From Rhizorhabdus phycosphaerae (GTDB lineage Bacteria; Pseudomonadota; Alphaproteobacteria; Sphingomonadales; Sphingomonadaceae): 64,000 nt of DNA. This document shows, piece after piece, positions 35,978-43,256 of the stretch. A program made the translations under genes and the position numbers. The stretch lies in contig NZ_CP049107.1 in the NCBI RefSeq assembly GCF_011044255.1, forward strand, positions 2,443,501 through 2,507,500, in the 5' to 3' direction. The notes below the pieces were generated by a model. It saw only the letters and a program-made list of their open reading frames with translations, had not been told where the DNA came from and did no database searches. The first letter of the stretch is position 1. Each line of letters begins with the position of its first letter.

Positions 35978-36925
35978 ATGGAGACCCGGTCTAATCATGT
36001 GCTCGTCGGCGGGGTCGTTCTGGCCCTGCTTGTCGGCCTTCTGGCGTTCATCGTCTGGCTGGCGGGGTTCAACACCGTCAGCATTCAGCGCTACGATATC
36101 TTCTTCAAGACCTCGGTCGACGGCCTCGCCAAGGGATCGCCGGTCAATTTCTCCGGCGTGCCGGTGGGCAAGGTCGAGGAAATCAAGCTGATGCCCGACA
36201 GCCCCGAATTCGTCCGCGTCCGGATCGCCATCGAGAAGGACTCGCCGATCCTCCAGGGCACGACCGCCACGATCGCCGGCGTGGGCTTCACCGGCGTCAG
36301 CCAGGTCAATCTCGACGGCGCGGTCAAGAATGCCCCGCCGATCACCGAGCCCGGACCCTATGGCGTGCCGGTGATCCCGACCAAGCCGGGCGCGCTGGGC
36401 GAGCTGCTCAACTCGGCCCCCGAACTGCTGCAGCGCATTTCGACGCTGACGGCGCGGCTGACCGACCTGCTCAACGACAAGAACCAGAAGTCGATCACCG
36501 GCATCCTCGCCAATGTCGATCGCCTGTCCGGCGACCTCGCCAATCGCGGCCCGGAGATCGCGGCCGCCGTCGTCCAGCTCAAGGCGACGATGGAGCAGGC
36601 CGGCCTCGCGGCCGAGCGTGTCGGCGAACTGGCCCAGACCACCAACGGCGTGATGCAGTCGGACGTGCGTCCGGCGATGGCCAACCTCAACAAGGCCACC
36701 GCATCGGCGCAGCATACGCTGGAGACGCTCGATGCCGCGATCACCGATGCAAGGCCGGGCATCAAGGCCTTCTCGTCGGAGACCGTGCCCCAGATCAACC
36801 AGCTCGTTCGTAACATCTCGGAGATGTCGGACTCGCTGAATGCCATTTCGTCGAAGCTCGACCGGGGCGGCGCCGGCGCCGTCCTCGGCGGTTCGAAGCT
36901 TCCCGACTACAAGCCGAGGAATTGA
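35978..36925 (+). CDS. mlaD: MlaD family periplasmic MCE protein
   Basis: A 315-residue protein with one N-terminal anchor (VLVGGVVLALLVGLLAFIVWL) followed by an MCE domain: YDIFFKTSVDGLAKGSPVNFSGVPVGKVEEI, the ring-forming substrate-binding unit of Mla systems. A long C-terminal helical region (LNKATASAQHTLETLDAAI and onward) exceeds E. coli MlaD (183 residues), as in other alphaproteobacteria. It binds lipid in the periplasm between MlaFE and its outer-membrane partner. The ATG at 35978 directly follows the mlaF stop. Confidence 0.94.
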   Translation: METRSNHVLVGGVVLALLVGLLAFIVWLAGFNTVSIQRYDIFFKTSVDGLAKGSPVNFSGVPVGKVEEIKLMPDSPEFVRVRIAIEKDSPILQGTTATIAGVGFTGVSQVNLDGAVKNAPPITEPGPYGVPVIPTKPGALGELLNSAPELLQRISTLTARLTDLLNDKNQKSITGILANVDRLSGDLANRGPEIAAAVVQLKATMEQAGLAAERVGELAQTTNGVMQSDVRPAMANLNKATASAQHTLETLDAAITDARPGIKAFSSETVPQINQLVRNISEMSDSLNAISSKLDRGGAGAVLGGSKLPDYKPRN

Positions 36926-36930
36926 GGCCC

Positions 36931-37518
36931 ATGCTGCGCCGTTCGCTGATCGCCATCTCCGCCGCCGCCGCCCTTTCCGGCTGCGTCAGCCTGGGCGAAG
37001 ATCCACCTGAGCGCCTCGTTGGACTGACCGCGCAGGCGACAGTGCCGGCGGGCACGGCCAAGGTAGCCCGCGACACGCAGGCGATCAGCGTTTCGGTGCC
37101 CGCCCTGCCCTCGCAGCTTCGCAACCAGCGCATCGCAGTACAGACCGGCATCAGCTACGCCTATCTGCCCAAAGTCGCCTGGGTCGATACTCCGGCTGGC
37201 TTGTTCCGCTCGCTGCTGGCCGAAACGATCGAAGCCAAGACCGGGCGCTTCGTTCCCGATCATCGCAACGCTTCGATCACCCCCGACAATCGCCTTGCGG
37301 GGACGCTGACGGCATTTCAGTTGCTGGGCGGCCAGAATCAGGTGCTGGTCACCTATGACGCGACACTGGCAAAATCGGGCAGCGACGAAGTGAAGACCCG
37401 GCGGTTCGAAGCGCGCGTGCCTGTTGCCGGGGAAGACAGCGCAAGCGTGGCAGCAGGGCTGAACCAGGCCGCCAATCAGGTGGCGGCGGACGTAGCCGAT
37501 TGGATCGGCCCGAACTGA
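36931..37518 (+). CDS. ABC transport auxiliary lipoprotein (PqiC/DUF330-like)
   Basis: A 195-residue lipoprotein. A signal peptide ends at the lipobox ALSGC (cysteine about residue 19). The body resembles the ABC-type transport auxiliary component family (PqiC-like): SVPALPSQLRNQRIAVQTG, AYLPKVAWVDTPAGLFRSLLAE and a C-terminal helix. Such proteins join the outer membrane to MCE transporters, consistent with its place as the fourth gene of mlaEFD. The ATG at 36931 is favoured; an in-frame TTG at 36922 overlaps the mlaD stop. Confidence 0.88.
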   Translation: MLRRSLIAISAAAALSGCVSLGEDPPERLVGLTAQATVPAGTAKVARDTQAISVSVPALPSQLRNQRIAVQTGISYAYLPKVAWVDTPAGLFRSLLAETIEAKTGRFVPDHRNASITPDNRLAGTLTAFQLLGGQNQVLVTYDATLAKSGSDEVKTRRFEARVPVAGEDSASVAAGLNQAANQVAADVADWIGPN

Positions 37519-37564
37519 GCCTGCGCCGATAAGGTCGGACCGACAGCGCCGGCCGGTTAAGCGG

Positions 37565-37810
37565 TCAGAGGTCGACGCCCGAAGCGATCGCCTCCAGCTT
37601 GCGAATACGTTCCTTGAGATCCGCCAGTTCGATGCGTGCGGCGGGCGACGGGCCCGTCGGGCCGTCGTTTGTAGCCGGGATACGGCGCTCCAGGCGAAGC
37701 CTTTCGAGCTCGAGCCAGCCGCGCCAGCCCGTCAATGCTGCCCAGGCCACGACTCCGAGGCCGATCAGCCCCGCTCCGCTCAGGGTGAGCCAGAAGGTGG
37801 AGTCAGTCAT
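37565..37810 (-). CDS. Small psp-locus membrane protein with coiled-coil tail (1)
   Basis: An 81-residue protein with one N-terminal helix (LTLSGAGLIGLGVVAWAAL), a linker rich in Pro/Asn, and a short coiled coil ending LADLKERIRKLEAIASG. This tail is a shortened version of the ERxxxLExI motif shared with four neighbouring proteins. No enzyme motif. It is the last gene of the second psp unit (38686 down to 37565), 22 bases after the 82-residue gene. Its role is unknown; an accessory anchor binding PspC or PspA is an inference. Confidence 0.65.
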   Translation of the reverse strand: MTDSTFWLTLSGAGLIGLGVVAWAALTGWRGWLELERLRLERRIPATNDGPTGPSPAARIELADLKERIRKLEAIASGVDL

Positions 37811-37832
37811 CGTCCCTGTCCTTCCTTGAGGT

Positions 37833-38081
37833 TTAGTCCGCCCGGCGTAGCGCCTCGATCTCGCGATCGAGCGCCATGCCGCGGTCATTTTCGGTTGCGA
37901 TGCGCTCAAGAACAGCAACGCGTTCCTTCAGCGCCTTGATCTCTTCGCGCAGCCTTTCGGCATCGCGGTTATCGGGCCGGACCCATTTTTCACCCTTGGT
38001 GACCACGCCATATTTGGCGCGAAAAATGCTGGCGATGGCGGTGATCGCGACGATCAGCACGACCATTTCAAAGGGGTTCAT
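37833..38081 (-). CDS. Small psp-locus membrane protein with coiled-coil tail (2)
   Basis: An 82-residue protein with one helix (FEMVVLIVAITAIASIF), a basic stop, and a tail EEIKALKERVAVLERIAT followed by LDREIEALRRAD. The ERVAVLERI and DREIEALR elements match those of the 85- and 104-residue neighbours and of PspC's C-terminus. PspB-like in size and topology. It is in a tight row on the minus strand: 22 bases after the 85-residue gene and 22 before the 81-residue gene. Function unknown. Confidence 0.68.
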   Translation of the reverse strand: MNPFEMVVLIVAITAIASIFRAKYGVVTKGEKWVRPDNRDAERLREEIKALKERVAVLERIATENDRGMALDREIEALRRAD

Positions 38082-38103
38082 CCTGCTTCTCCTCGCGGAT
38101 AGG

Positions 38104-38361
38104 TCAGTTGAGGGGTTGGTCGCGCAGCCGGTCGATCTCGACGGCCAGCGTGGTCGAACGGTCGGTGAGGATGCGCTCGAGCACGGCTACCCGTTGCTCC
38201 AGCCGCTCGGTCTTCGCCGCATATTGGGCTGCCTTCTCGGCCGCCTCGGTCGAGATCGCTTCGATCTGCTTCTTGCGGAGCGACATCCACTCGGTGGCGA
38301 CCCAGCCGAGGATCGCGAGGATCGGAGCGCTGCCGATCATGAAATAGAAGAGGTTCGCCAT
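38104..38361 (-). CDS. Small psp-locus membrane protein with coiled-coil tail (3)
   Basis: An 85-residue protein starting at the ATG at 38361. One helix (FMIGSAPILAILGWVATEWM) precedes an alanine/glutamine-rich region and LEQRVAVLERILTD, then LAVEIDRLR at the end. The last two elements are shared with the 104-residue neighbour and, in more divergent form, with PspC. It is ten bases after the 104-residue gene. PspB-like architecture; function unknown. Confidence 0.68.
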   Translation of the reverse strand: MANLFYFMIGSAPILAILGWVATEWMSLRKKQIEAISTEAAEKAAQYAAKTERLEQRVAVLERILTDRSTTLAVEIDRLRDQPLN

Positions 38362-38371
38362 CGGTGGATCC

Positions 38372-38686
38372 TCAGTTGGCGGGCCCGCGCAGGGCATTGA
38401 TTTCCTGGTCGAGGCGGAAGCTGCTGTCGGTCACGATCCGTTCGACCGTCGCCAGCCGCTCCTTCACCGCCGAGAGCTCGGCGCGGAGCTGCGCATTCTC
38501 GCCGGACAGGAGCTTGACCCGCTCCATCGTCTCGTCGCTGCTGCGCGGATAGACGGCCTTGCCCCAGCTGTTCTCTAGCGGATAGCCATGCTTGACCCTG
38601 AGCCAGGTCGTGACGATCCAGCCGACGACACCGAGGACAGCGACGATGGTCGCACCCGGTACCAATATTGCCATCGGAATATTCAT
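38372..38686 (-). CDS. Small psp-locus membrane protein with coiled-coil tail (4)
   Basis: A 104-residue protein with an N-terminal helix (AILVPGATIVAVLGVVGWIV), a short basic loop and a coiled coil LRAELSAVKERLATVERI followed by VTDSSFRLDQEINALRG. It is the longest of the four small tail proteins and the first of its unit. GGGGAAGACC lies upstream as a ribosome-binding site, and the preceding 142-base gap holds a pair of 15-bp direct repeats and a hairpin. PspB-like in design; function unknown. Confidence 0.7.
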   Translation of the reverse strand: MNIPMAILVPGATIVAVLGVVGWIVTTWLRVKHGYPLENSWGKAVYPRSSDETMERVKLLSGENAQLRAELSAVKERLATVERIVTDSSFRLDQEINALRGPAN

Positions 38687-38702
38687 CGGTCTTCCCCTAA
38701 CC

Positions 38703-38733
38703 CGGCAGCCATCATTGTTTACATGGCTGTCGG
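38703..38733 (-). terminator. Stem-loop between psp units
   Basis: CGGCAGCCAT and ATGGCTGTCG form a 10-bp stem (one wobble) around CATTGTTTAC, after pspC and before the second psp unit. It could end the pspABC transcript or lie in the second unit's leader. Confidence 0.4.
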
Positions 38734-38741
38734 TTCTGTAT

Positions 38742-38777
38742 TTCGACGAACGTCATCCCCGGTTCGACAAACGTCAT
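38742..38777. repeat. Tandem 15-bp direct repeat, 21-bp period
   Basis: TTCGACGAACGTCAT (38742-38756) and TTCGACAAACGTCAT (38763-38777) differ at one base and start 21 bases apart, two helical turns. They lie 56 to 91 bases upstream of the minus-strand start at 38686. A response-regulator or activator binding site for the second psp unit is a fair guess. Confidence 0.55.
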
Positions 38778-38828
38778 TCCGTTGACGGTGCCGCCTCGCG
38801 CCAGCCTTGCGGGTCGACGCAGCCGCGT

Positions 38829-39212
38829 TCAGCGCAGCGCGTCGATCTCGCGCGCCAGGGCGGAGTTGTGGCTCGTGACATGCGTCTCGACGTCGGCGAT
38901 GCGGCGGTCGATGTCGCGGAAACGGGCGCGGACATCCCGGACCGAGGCGCCTGGCCGAGCCCTGACGGTCTGCCAGAATTTCTGCTCCTCGCGGCTGCTC
39001 TCGTAGAATTCGCGCGGCTTGTCATCGACCAGCCAGTTGATCAGCAGATAGGCGACGAGCGTCCAGGGAAAGCCCCCCAGCAGCGTCAGCAGCACGGTGC
39101 CGATACGGATCAGCGTGACGTCGATCCCGGTATAGTCGGCAAGCCCCGCGCAGACGCCCAGCCATTTGCGGTTGCGCTTGTCGACGTAGAATTTTGTGCG
39201 GCGAGCGGACAT
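38829..39212 (-). CDS. pspC: Phage shock protein C (PspC)
   Basis: A 127-residue inner-membrane protein. KFYVDKRNRKWLGVCAGLADYTGIDVTLIRI is the PspC signature, with one or two hydrophobic helices (LIRIGTVLLTLLGGFPWTLVAYLLINWLV) following. The C-terminal half carries a coiled coil ending DVETHVTSHNSALAREIDALR, the module shared with the small downstream proteins. In enterobacteria PspB and PspC relay membrane stress by releasing PspA from PspF. It is 42 bases after pspB on the minus strand. Confidence 0.93.
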   Translation of the reverse strand: MSARRTKFYVDKRNRKWLGVCAGLADYTGIDVTLIRIGTVLLTLLGGFPWTLVAYLLINWLVDDKPREFYESSREEQKFWQTVRARPGASVRDVRARFRDIDRRIADVETHVTSHNSALAREIDALR

Positions 39213-39254
39213 TTCGAACCTTCCCTTCCTGTCTTCCTGTCGGCGTCCCGGCGA

Positions 39255-39521
39255 TCAGTTGTCGCGGCGCCAATCGTCCTGGTTGCGCTCTGCGATCTGG
39301 CGGGGCCGCCAGCTGGGGTCCTGGCTGTCCAGGATCCGCTCCAGCGTGGCGACGCGGTCGTCCAGGCGGCGCGCCATTTCGTGCATTTCGTCGAGAAGCC
39401 TCTCGTCCTCGACCGTCAGCCCGCCATTCTTCTTCCACTGGGTGACATAGTGGAAGACCAGCCAGGGCAGGCCCAGAAAGAGGATCCCGACAACCCCGAT
39501 CGGGACGAGAATATCTTCCAT
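39255..39521 (-). CDS. pspB: Phage shock protein B (PspB)
   Basis: An 88-residue membrane protein. One N-terminal helix (ILVPIGVVGILFLGLPWLVFHY) is followed by VTQWKK and a coiled coil with LDDRVATLERILD, the conserved PspB pattern, then a polar tail. It partners PspC at the inner membrane in sensing stress and recruiting PspA. It lies three bases after the pspA stop. Confidence 0.9.
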   Translation of the reverse strand: MEDILVPIGVVGILFLGLPWLVFHYVTQWKKNGGLTVEDERLLDEMHEMARRLDDRVATLERILDSQDPSWRPRQIAERNQDDWRRDN

Positions 39522-39525
39522 CGCG

Positions 39526-40197
39526 TCAGGCCCCCTTGCTCTGCGCCTTGGCCTTCAATGCGGCCAGCTCTGCATCGACCTTGTCGGACGAGCGCAGCTC
39601 GGCGATCTCCTCCTCGAGCGACTTGGGGGCAGCTCCCATGCCCGCAGCTTCGGCGCGGCCCTCGGCATAGTCGACGCGGCGCTCCAGCAGTTCGAAGCGC
39701 GAGAAGGCCTCGTCGATCTTCGGGCCGGCATACATTTCCCGCATGCGGGCACGGTTGTTGGCCGACTCGAGCCGGGTCACGATGCTGTTCTGGCGAGCAC
39801 GCGCCTCGCGCAGCTTGCCCTGCAGCTTGGCGATGTCCGCCTCGGAGGCCTTGAGCGACTCGTCGAGCAGGTCGATCTCCTCGTGCAGCTGGCCGGCGAG
39901 ATCGGCGGCCTTCTGCTTCTCGACGAGCGCGGCCTTGGCCAGATCCTCGCGATCCTTCGACAGCGCCAGCTCGGCCTTTTCCAGCCAGTTGGCCTGGACC
40001 GTGTCCAGCTTCGCGATCTGGCGACGCAGTTCCTTCTGGTCGGCGATCGTGCGCGCGGCCGATGCGCGAACCTCGACGAGCGTCTCCTCCATTTCGAGGA
40101 TGATCATGCGGATCATCTTCGCGGGGTCCTCGGCCTTGTCGAGAAGGTCGGTGACGTTGGCGGCGATGATATCGCGGGTTCGGGAGAAAATTCCCAT
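39526..40197 (-). CDS. pspA: Phage shock protein A (PspA/IM30 family)
   Basis: A 223-residue coiled-coil protein that oligomerises on the inner membrane and, in the classical system, represses PspF when idle. The start MGIFSRTRDIIAANVTDLLDKAEDPAKMIRMII is an exact family N-terminus, with an amphipathic first helix. Long helices rich in Glu, Ala and Lys follow. ARMREMYAGPKIDEAFSRFELLERRVDYAEGRAEA is the conserved C-terminal part. It is 88 bases downstream of a 48-residue membrane gene and adjacent to pspB. Confidence 0.96.
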   Translation of the reverse strand: MGIFSRTRDIIAANVTDLLDKAEDPAKMIRMIILEMEETLVEVRASAARTIADQKELRRQIAKLDTVQANWLEKAELALSKDREDLAKAALVEKQKAADLAGQLHEEIDLLDESLKASEADIAKLQGKLREARARQNSIVTRLESANNRARMREMYAGPKIDEAFSRFELLERRVDYAEGRAEAAGMGAAPKSLEEEIAELRSSDKVDAELAALKAKAQSKGA

Positions 40198-40285
40198 CTG
40201 TCAGGCTCCTTGATTACGCTCGATACGTGGCGGTTGCGGGCGCGGTCGCCGGGCAGTCTAGCCCGTCCGGCGGCCGACGCACGCG

Positions 40286-40432
40286 TTAACGGATGCTGCC
40301 TTCCTGCTGGAAGGCGGCGGGGCCGACATGCGCAGGTGCGACCGCACCCAGCACGCAGACCAGCGAAAGAAGCGCAGCCCCCAAGGCCGAGACCGTGATG
40401 CGCTGCAGATCGATGCTGTCGAGACCGAACAT
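40286..40432 (-). CDS. 48-residue membrane peptide at the head of the psp operon
   Basis: Starts at ATG 40432 and encodes MFGLDSIDLQRITVSALG followed by a hydrophobic AALLSLVCVLGAVAPA helix and a short polar tail. It sits just downstream of the sigma-54 promoter and upstream of pspA, so it should be the first product of the induced operon. An AGG ribosome-binding site precedes it. Small membrane peptides in this position are seen in other sphingomonads, to my recollection, without function. Confidence 0.55.
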   Translation of the reverse strand: MFGLDSIDLQRITVSALGAALLSLVCVLGAVAPAHVGPAAFQQEGSIR

Positions 40433-40485
40433 TATCCTGTTTCCCTGTCGTTCCGGTTCCGGCAATGCCGGTATACCTCGAGCAA

Positions 40486-40502
40486 TGCAGAAGCCGTGCC
40501 AA
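40486..40502 (-). promoter_or_regulatory. Sigma-54 (-24/-12) promoter for the psp operon
   Basis: Read on the minus strand: TTGGCACG, four bases, then CTGCA. This matches the TGGCACG-N4-TTGCA consensus at all but one position, with GG and GC dinucleotides correctly spaced. It lies about 54 bases upstream of the 48-residue gene's start, and the PspF-type activator is encoded divergently 100 bases away. Confidence 0.8.
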
Positions 40503-40602
40503 TTGATAAAATCGCCGCTTTTCATGGTGATAGGTCGGTCGCGCGTTTGGGTGGGACGATTAGCTGTTGCCAAGTCTTGGGATTTTACGCCAACCATATG
40601 GC

Positions 40603-41658
40603 ATGGAACGCGAAGCCCAGTTCATCGGCCAGTCGCTGGCCTTTCTCGACTCGGTCGAGCGGGCCAGCCGTGCCGCCGCGCTCAACCGCCCGGTGCTCGT
40701 GATCGGCGAGCGCGGCACCGGCAAGGAACTGGTCGCGGAACGCCTGCACCGGCTTTCCCAGCGCTGGGACGGCCCGCTCGTCACCCTGAACTGCGCCGCC
40801 CTGCCCGAAACGCTGATCGAGGCCGAGCTGTTCGGTCACGAGGCGGGTGCCTTCACGGGGGCGACCAAGGCGCGCGCGGGCCGGTTCGAGGAGGCGCATG
40901 GCGGCACGCTCTTCCTCGACGAACTCGCAACACTCTCGACGGGCGCGCAGGAGCGGCTGCTGCGCGCAGTCGAATATGGCGAGGTTACCCGGATCGGCGC
41001 GTCGCGTCCGCTGCGCGTCGACGTGCGCATCGTTGCTGCGACCAACGAGCATCTGCCCGACCTGGTCGAGCGCGGGCGATTCCGCGCCGACCTGCTCGAT
41101 CGTCTGTCGTTCGAAGTCATTACCCTGCCTCCGCTCCGCGTCCGCGAGGGCGACGTGCAGGTCCTCGCCGACCATTTCGGTCGGCGCATGGCCTCCGAAC
41201 TGGGCTGGCCGCACTGGCCCGGCTTTTCGGCCGGCGCGAGCACCACGCTGATCGAGCATGCTTGGCCTGGCAATGTGCGCGAGCTGCGCAACGTGGTGGA
41301 GCGGGCGGTCTATCGCTGGGACGACCCGGAACGGCCGATCGACGAGATCCAGTTCGACCCGTTCGAAAGCCCGTGGCGCCCGGTCACGGCGACCGTATCG
41401 CAGCCACGCCCGGCGGCGGCGGTCGCTGGCGAGGCGGCGGTAGCGCAGCCGGCCGGCCCGGCATCGGCGCCCATGACGCCGCCGAGCAGCTGCGAGGATT
41501 TCCGCAACGCCGTTCTCACCTATGAGAAGATGCTGCTGGAGGATGCACTGCGCCGCTGCCGCTTCAACCAGCGCGCGACCGCGCTCGCCCTGAAGCTCAG
41601 CTACGACCAGCTGCGCCATGCGCTGCGGCGCCACGATCTGCTCGACCGGCAGGGATGA
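40603..41658 (+). CDS. pspF: PspF family sigma-54-dependent activator
   Basis: A 351-residue AAA+ activator. Walker A is GERGTGKEL, the sigma-54-contact loop is in [20 protein letters not shown], Walker B is GTLFLDEL, and the C-terminal Fis-type helix-turn-helix lies in [20 protein letters not shown]. As in PspF, there is no N-terminal receiver domain, so activity is set by PspA. The ATG at 40603 starts [14 protein letters not shown], the PspF N-terminus. It is divergent from the psp operon and overlaps the glycosyltransferase gene by four bases. Confidence 0.93.
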   Translation: MEREAQFIGQSLAFLDSVERASRAAALNRPVLVIGERGTGKELVAERLHRLSQRWDGPLVTLNCAALPETLIEAELFGHEAGAFTGATKARAGRFEEAHGGTLFLDELATLSTGAQERLLRAVEYGEVTRIGASRPLRVDVRIVAATNEHLPDLVERGRFRADLLDRLSFEVITLPPLRVREGDVQVLADHFGRRMASELGWPHWPGFSAGASTTLIEHAWPGNVRELRNVVERAVYRWDDPERPIDEIQFDPFESPWRPVTATVSQPRPAAAVAGEAAVAQPAGPASAPMTPPSSCEDFRNAVLTYEKMLLEDALRRCRFNQRATALALKLSYDQLRHALRRHDLLDRQG

Positions 41659-42398
41659 CCCCAGCCGACCGCCTGTTCGCGACGTTCGAGCGGCTCTATG
41701 TGATCAACCTCGCGACACGCAGCGACCGTCGGCGCGAAATGGCGGGCGAGCTCGCGCGGCTGGGGCTGGGCTACGACCACCCCCGCGTCCGTCTGTTCGA
41801 AGCGATCCGTCCCGACGACGCTGGCCCCTTTCGCAGCATCGGCGCGCGCGGCGCTTTCCTCAGCCAGTTGGCCGTGCTGTCCGAAGCGCGGCGGGACGGC
41901 CTGCGGGCCATCCTGATGCTCGAGGATGATTGCGACTTCGCATCGACCGCGGTCGACCGCCTGCCGGCATTGCTCGACCTCCTCGACGCCGACGGACTGG
42001 GCCTCTTCTATGGAGGACATGAACTGCCCGAGGGCAATGGGGGCCTGGATCTCACCGACAGCTCCGGCCTGGTGCATGCCCCGCCCGCGCTCACCATCCG
42101 GCTCGCCCATTGCCTCGGCTTCGGACGCGAGGCGATCGAGACGCTGCCCACCTTCCTCGCGGCAATGCTGGAACGCCCGGCGGGAAGCCCCGAGGGCGGA
42201 CCGATGGACGTCGACGGCGCCTATAACTGGTTCCGGCAGGCGCACCCCGCCTGCCCGACGCACCTGGCCTTCCCGCCCATCGCCTATCAGCGGCCGTCGC
42301 GCACAGACATATCGCGCCCGGGACCGCTCGACCGCCTGCCTGCGCCCCTGCGCCGGATCGCGCGCGGCGCGCGGCGCGCCTGGCAAAGGCGACGCTGA
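41655..42398 (+). CDS. Glycosyltransferase family 25 protein
   Basis: A 247-residue enzyme of the LPS-glycosyltransferase (GT25) type. [19 protein letters not shown] is the conserved N-terminal strand-loop, [18 protein letters not shown] follows, and [10 protein letters not shown] is the metal-binding acidic motif. The DxD-like cluster and the downstream GLFYGGHEL are typical. It would transfer a sugar to a surface glycan or LPS. The ATG lies in ATGA with the pspF stop, so it is co-expressed with the activator. A terminator follows. Confidence 0.86.
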   Translation: MTPADRLFATFERLYVINLATRSDRRREMAGELARLGLGYDHPRVRLFEAIRPDDAGPFRSIGARGAFLSQLAVLSEARRDGLRAILMLEDDCDFASTAVDRLPALLDLLDADGLGLFYGGHELPEGNGGLDLTDSSGLVHAPPALTIRLAHCLGFGREAIETLPTFLAAMLERPAGSPEGGPMDVDGAYNWFRQAHPACPTHLAFPPIAYQRPSRTDISRPGPLDRLPAPLRRIARGARRAWQRRR

Positions 42399-42406
42399 CA
42401 AGAAAA

Positions 42407-42440
42407 GGGCCGGAGGATCGCTCCCCCGGCCCCTTATTCC
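42407..42440. terminator. Bidirectional terminator between the GT25 and PuuD-like genes
   Basis: GGGCCGG and CCGGCCC form a 7-bp stem with further internal pairing (AGG/TCC), preceded by AGAAAA and followed by CTTATT. The genes are convergent, so it can serve both. Confidence 0.75.
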
Positions 42441-42455
42441 GTGCGGACGATGTCC

Positions 42456-43022
42456 TCAGCCGAAATTGGCGTTGGTCATCGCATAGAGCATCGGGATCGA
42501 GAGCAGCGTGTTGGTGCGCGAGAAGATCATCGCGGTCTTGGCGGCGGCTGCCTTGGTGTCGGCGTCGGCCTCGACGATGCCCAGAGCCTTCTTCTGCGCC
42601 GGCCAGATCAGGAACCAAACGTTGAACGCCATGATCAGCGCGAGCCACATGCCGATACCGATCAGGCGATAGTCGGGGGCGAAGGTCAGCGCGGCGACCA
42701 GATAGCCGGTGACGTGCGCAACCGACAGACCGGTAAGCACCGTCAGCAGCGCGCCGTAGCGGAAGAAGAACAGTGCCTTGGGAGCGATATACTTGGAAAC
42801 GCCCGGCTTCAGCTCTGCCGGCACCGACGGCATGGTCGGGATCTGCACGAAGTTGAAATAATAGAGGAGGCCGATCCACACGATGCCGAAGAACACGTGC
42901 AGCCAGCGGAGCACATAGTTGGCGAGCAGCGACGGATCCGGATGCACATAGGCGATCAGGGCGATCGCGGCGGCCAGGCCGACGGCCAGTACGAGGTGCA
43001 GATTGGCGAAAAATTTATCCAT
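42456..43022 (-). CDS. PuuD-like membrane protein
   Basis: A 188-residue protein with about five hydrophobic helices. VLRWLHVFFGIVWIGLLYYFNFVQIP resembles the heme-containing membrane domain of the urate hydroxylase PuuD, and the trailing AQKKALGIVEADADTKAAAAKT segment also fits. The family's C-terminal cytochrome c (CxxCH) is missing, so it could use another electron acceptor or have a different activity. Start at ATG 43022; ATG 43037 is possible. The gene is alone. Confidence 0.7.
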   Translation of the reverse strand: MDKFFANLHLVLAVGLAAAIALIAYVHPDPSLLANYVLRWLHVFFGIVWIGLLYYFNFVQIPTMPSVPAELKPGVSKYIAPKALFFFRYGALLTVLTGLSVAHVTGYLVAALTFAPDYRLIGIGMWLALIMAFNVWFLIWPAQKKALGIVEADADTKAAAAKTAMIFSRTNTLLSIPMLYAMTNANFG

Positions 43023-43256
43023 GGAGTTCCCCTGCATGTTGCGTCCGCACCCTTGGCAACGCGGATCGCTTCCCGGGCACAGTTTAGAAATTCGTTCCGC
43101 TTTTGTCACACATTATGATGCACGGGCGATGCCGTTCGGTGGTTGCTGCGATGCCGCGTCGCCCGAAACAAACGGGAGGTCGCATTTAGATGGACCTTCC
43201 CACCCGCCAAATCGTTGAGGAGCCGTATTTTTCATCCCCGGCTTATGGAGTTCACG

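Noticed and set aside
37565-41658. Prophage association suggested by the name phage shock
   Set aside because: psp genes are chromosomal envelope-stress genes; no phage genes are present here.
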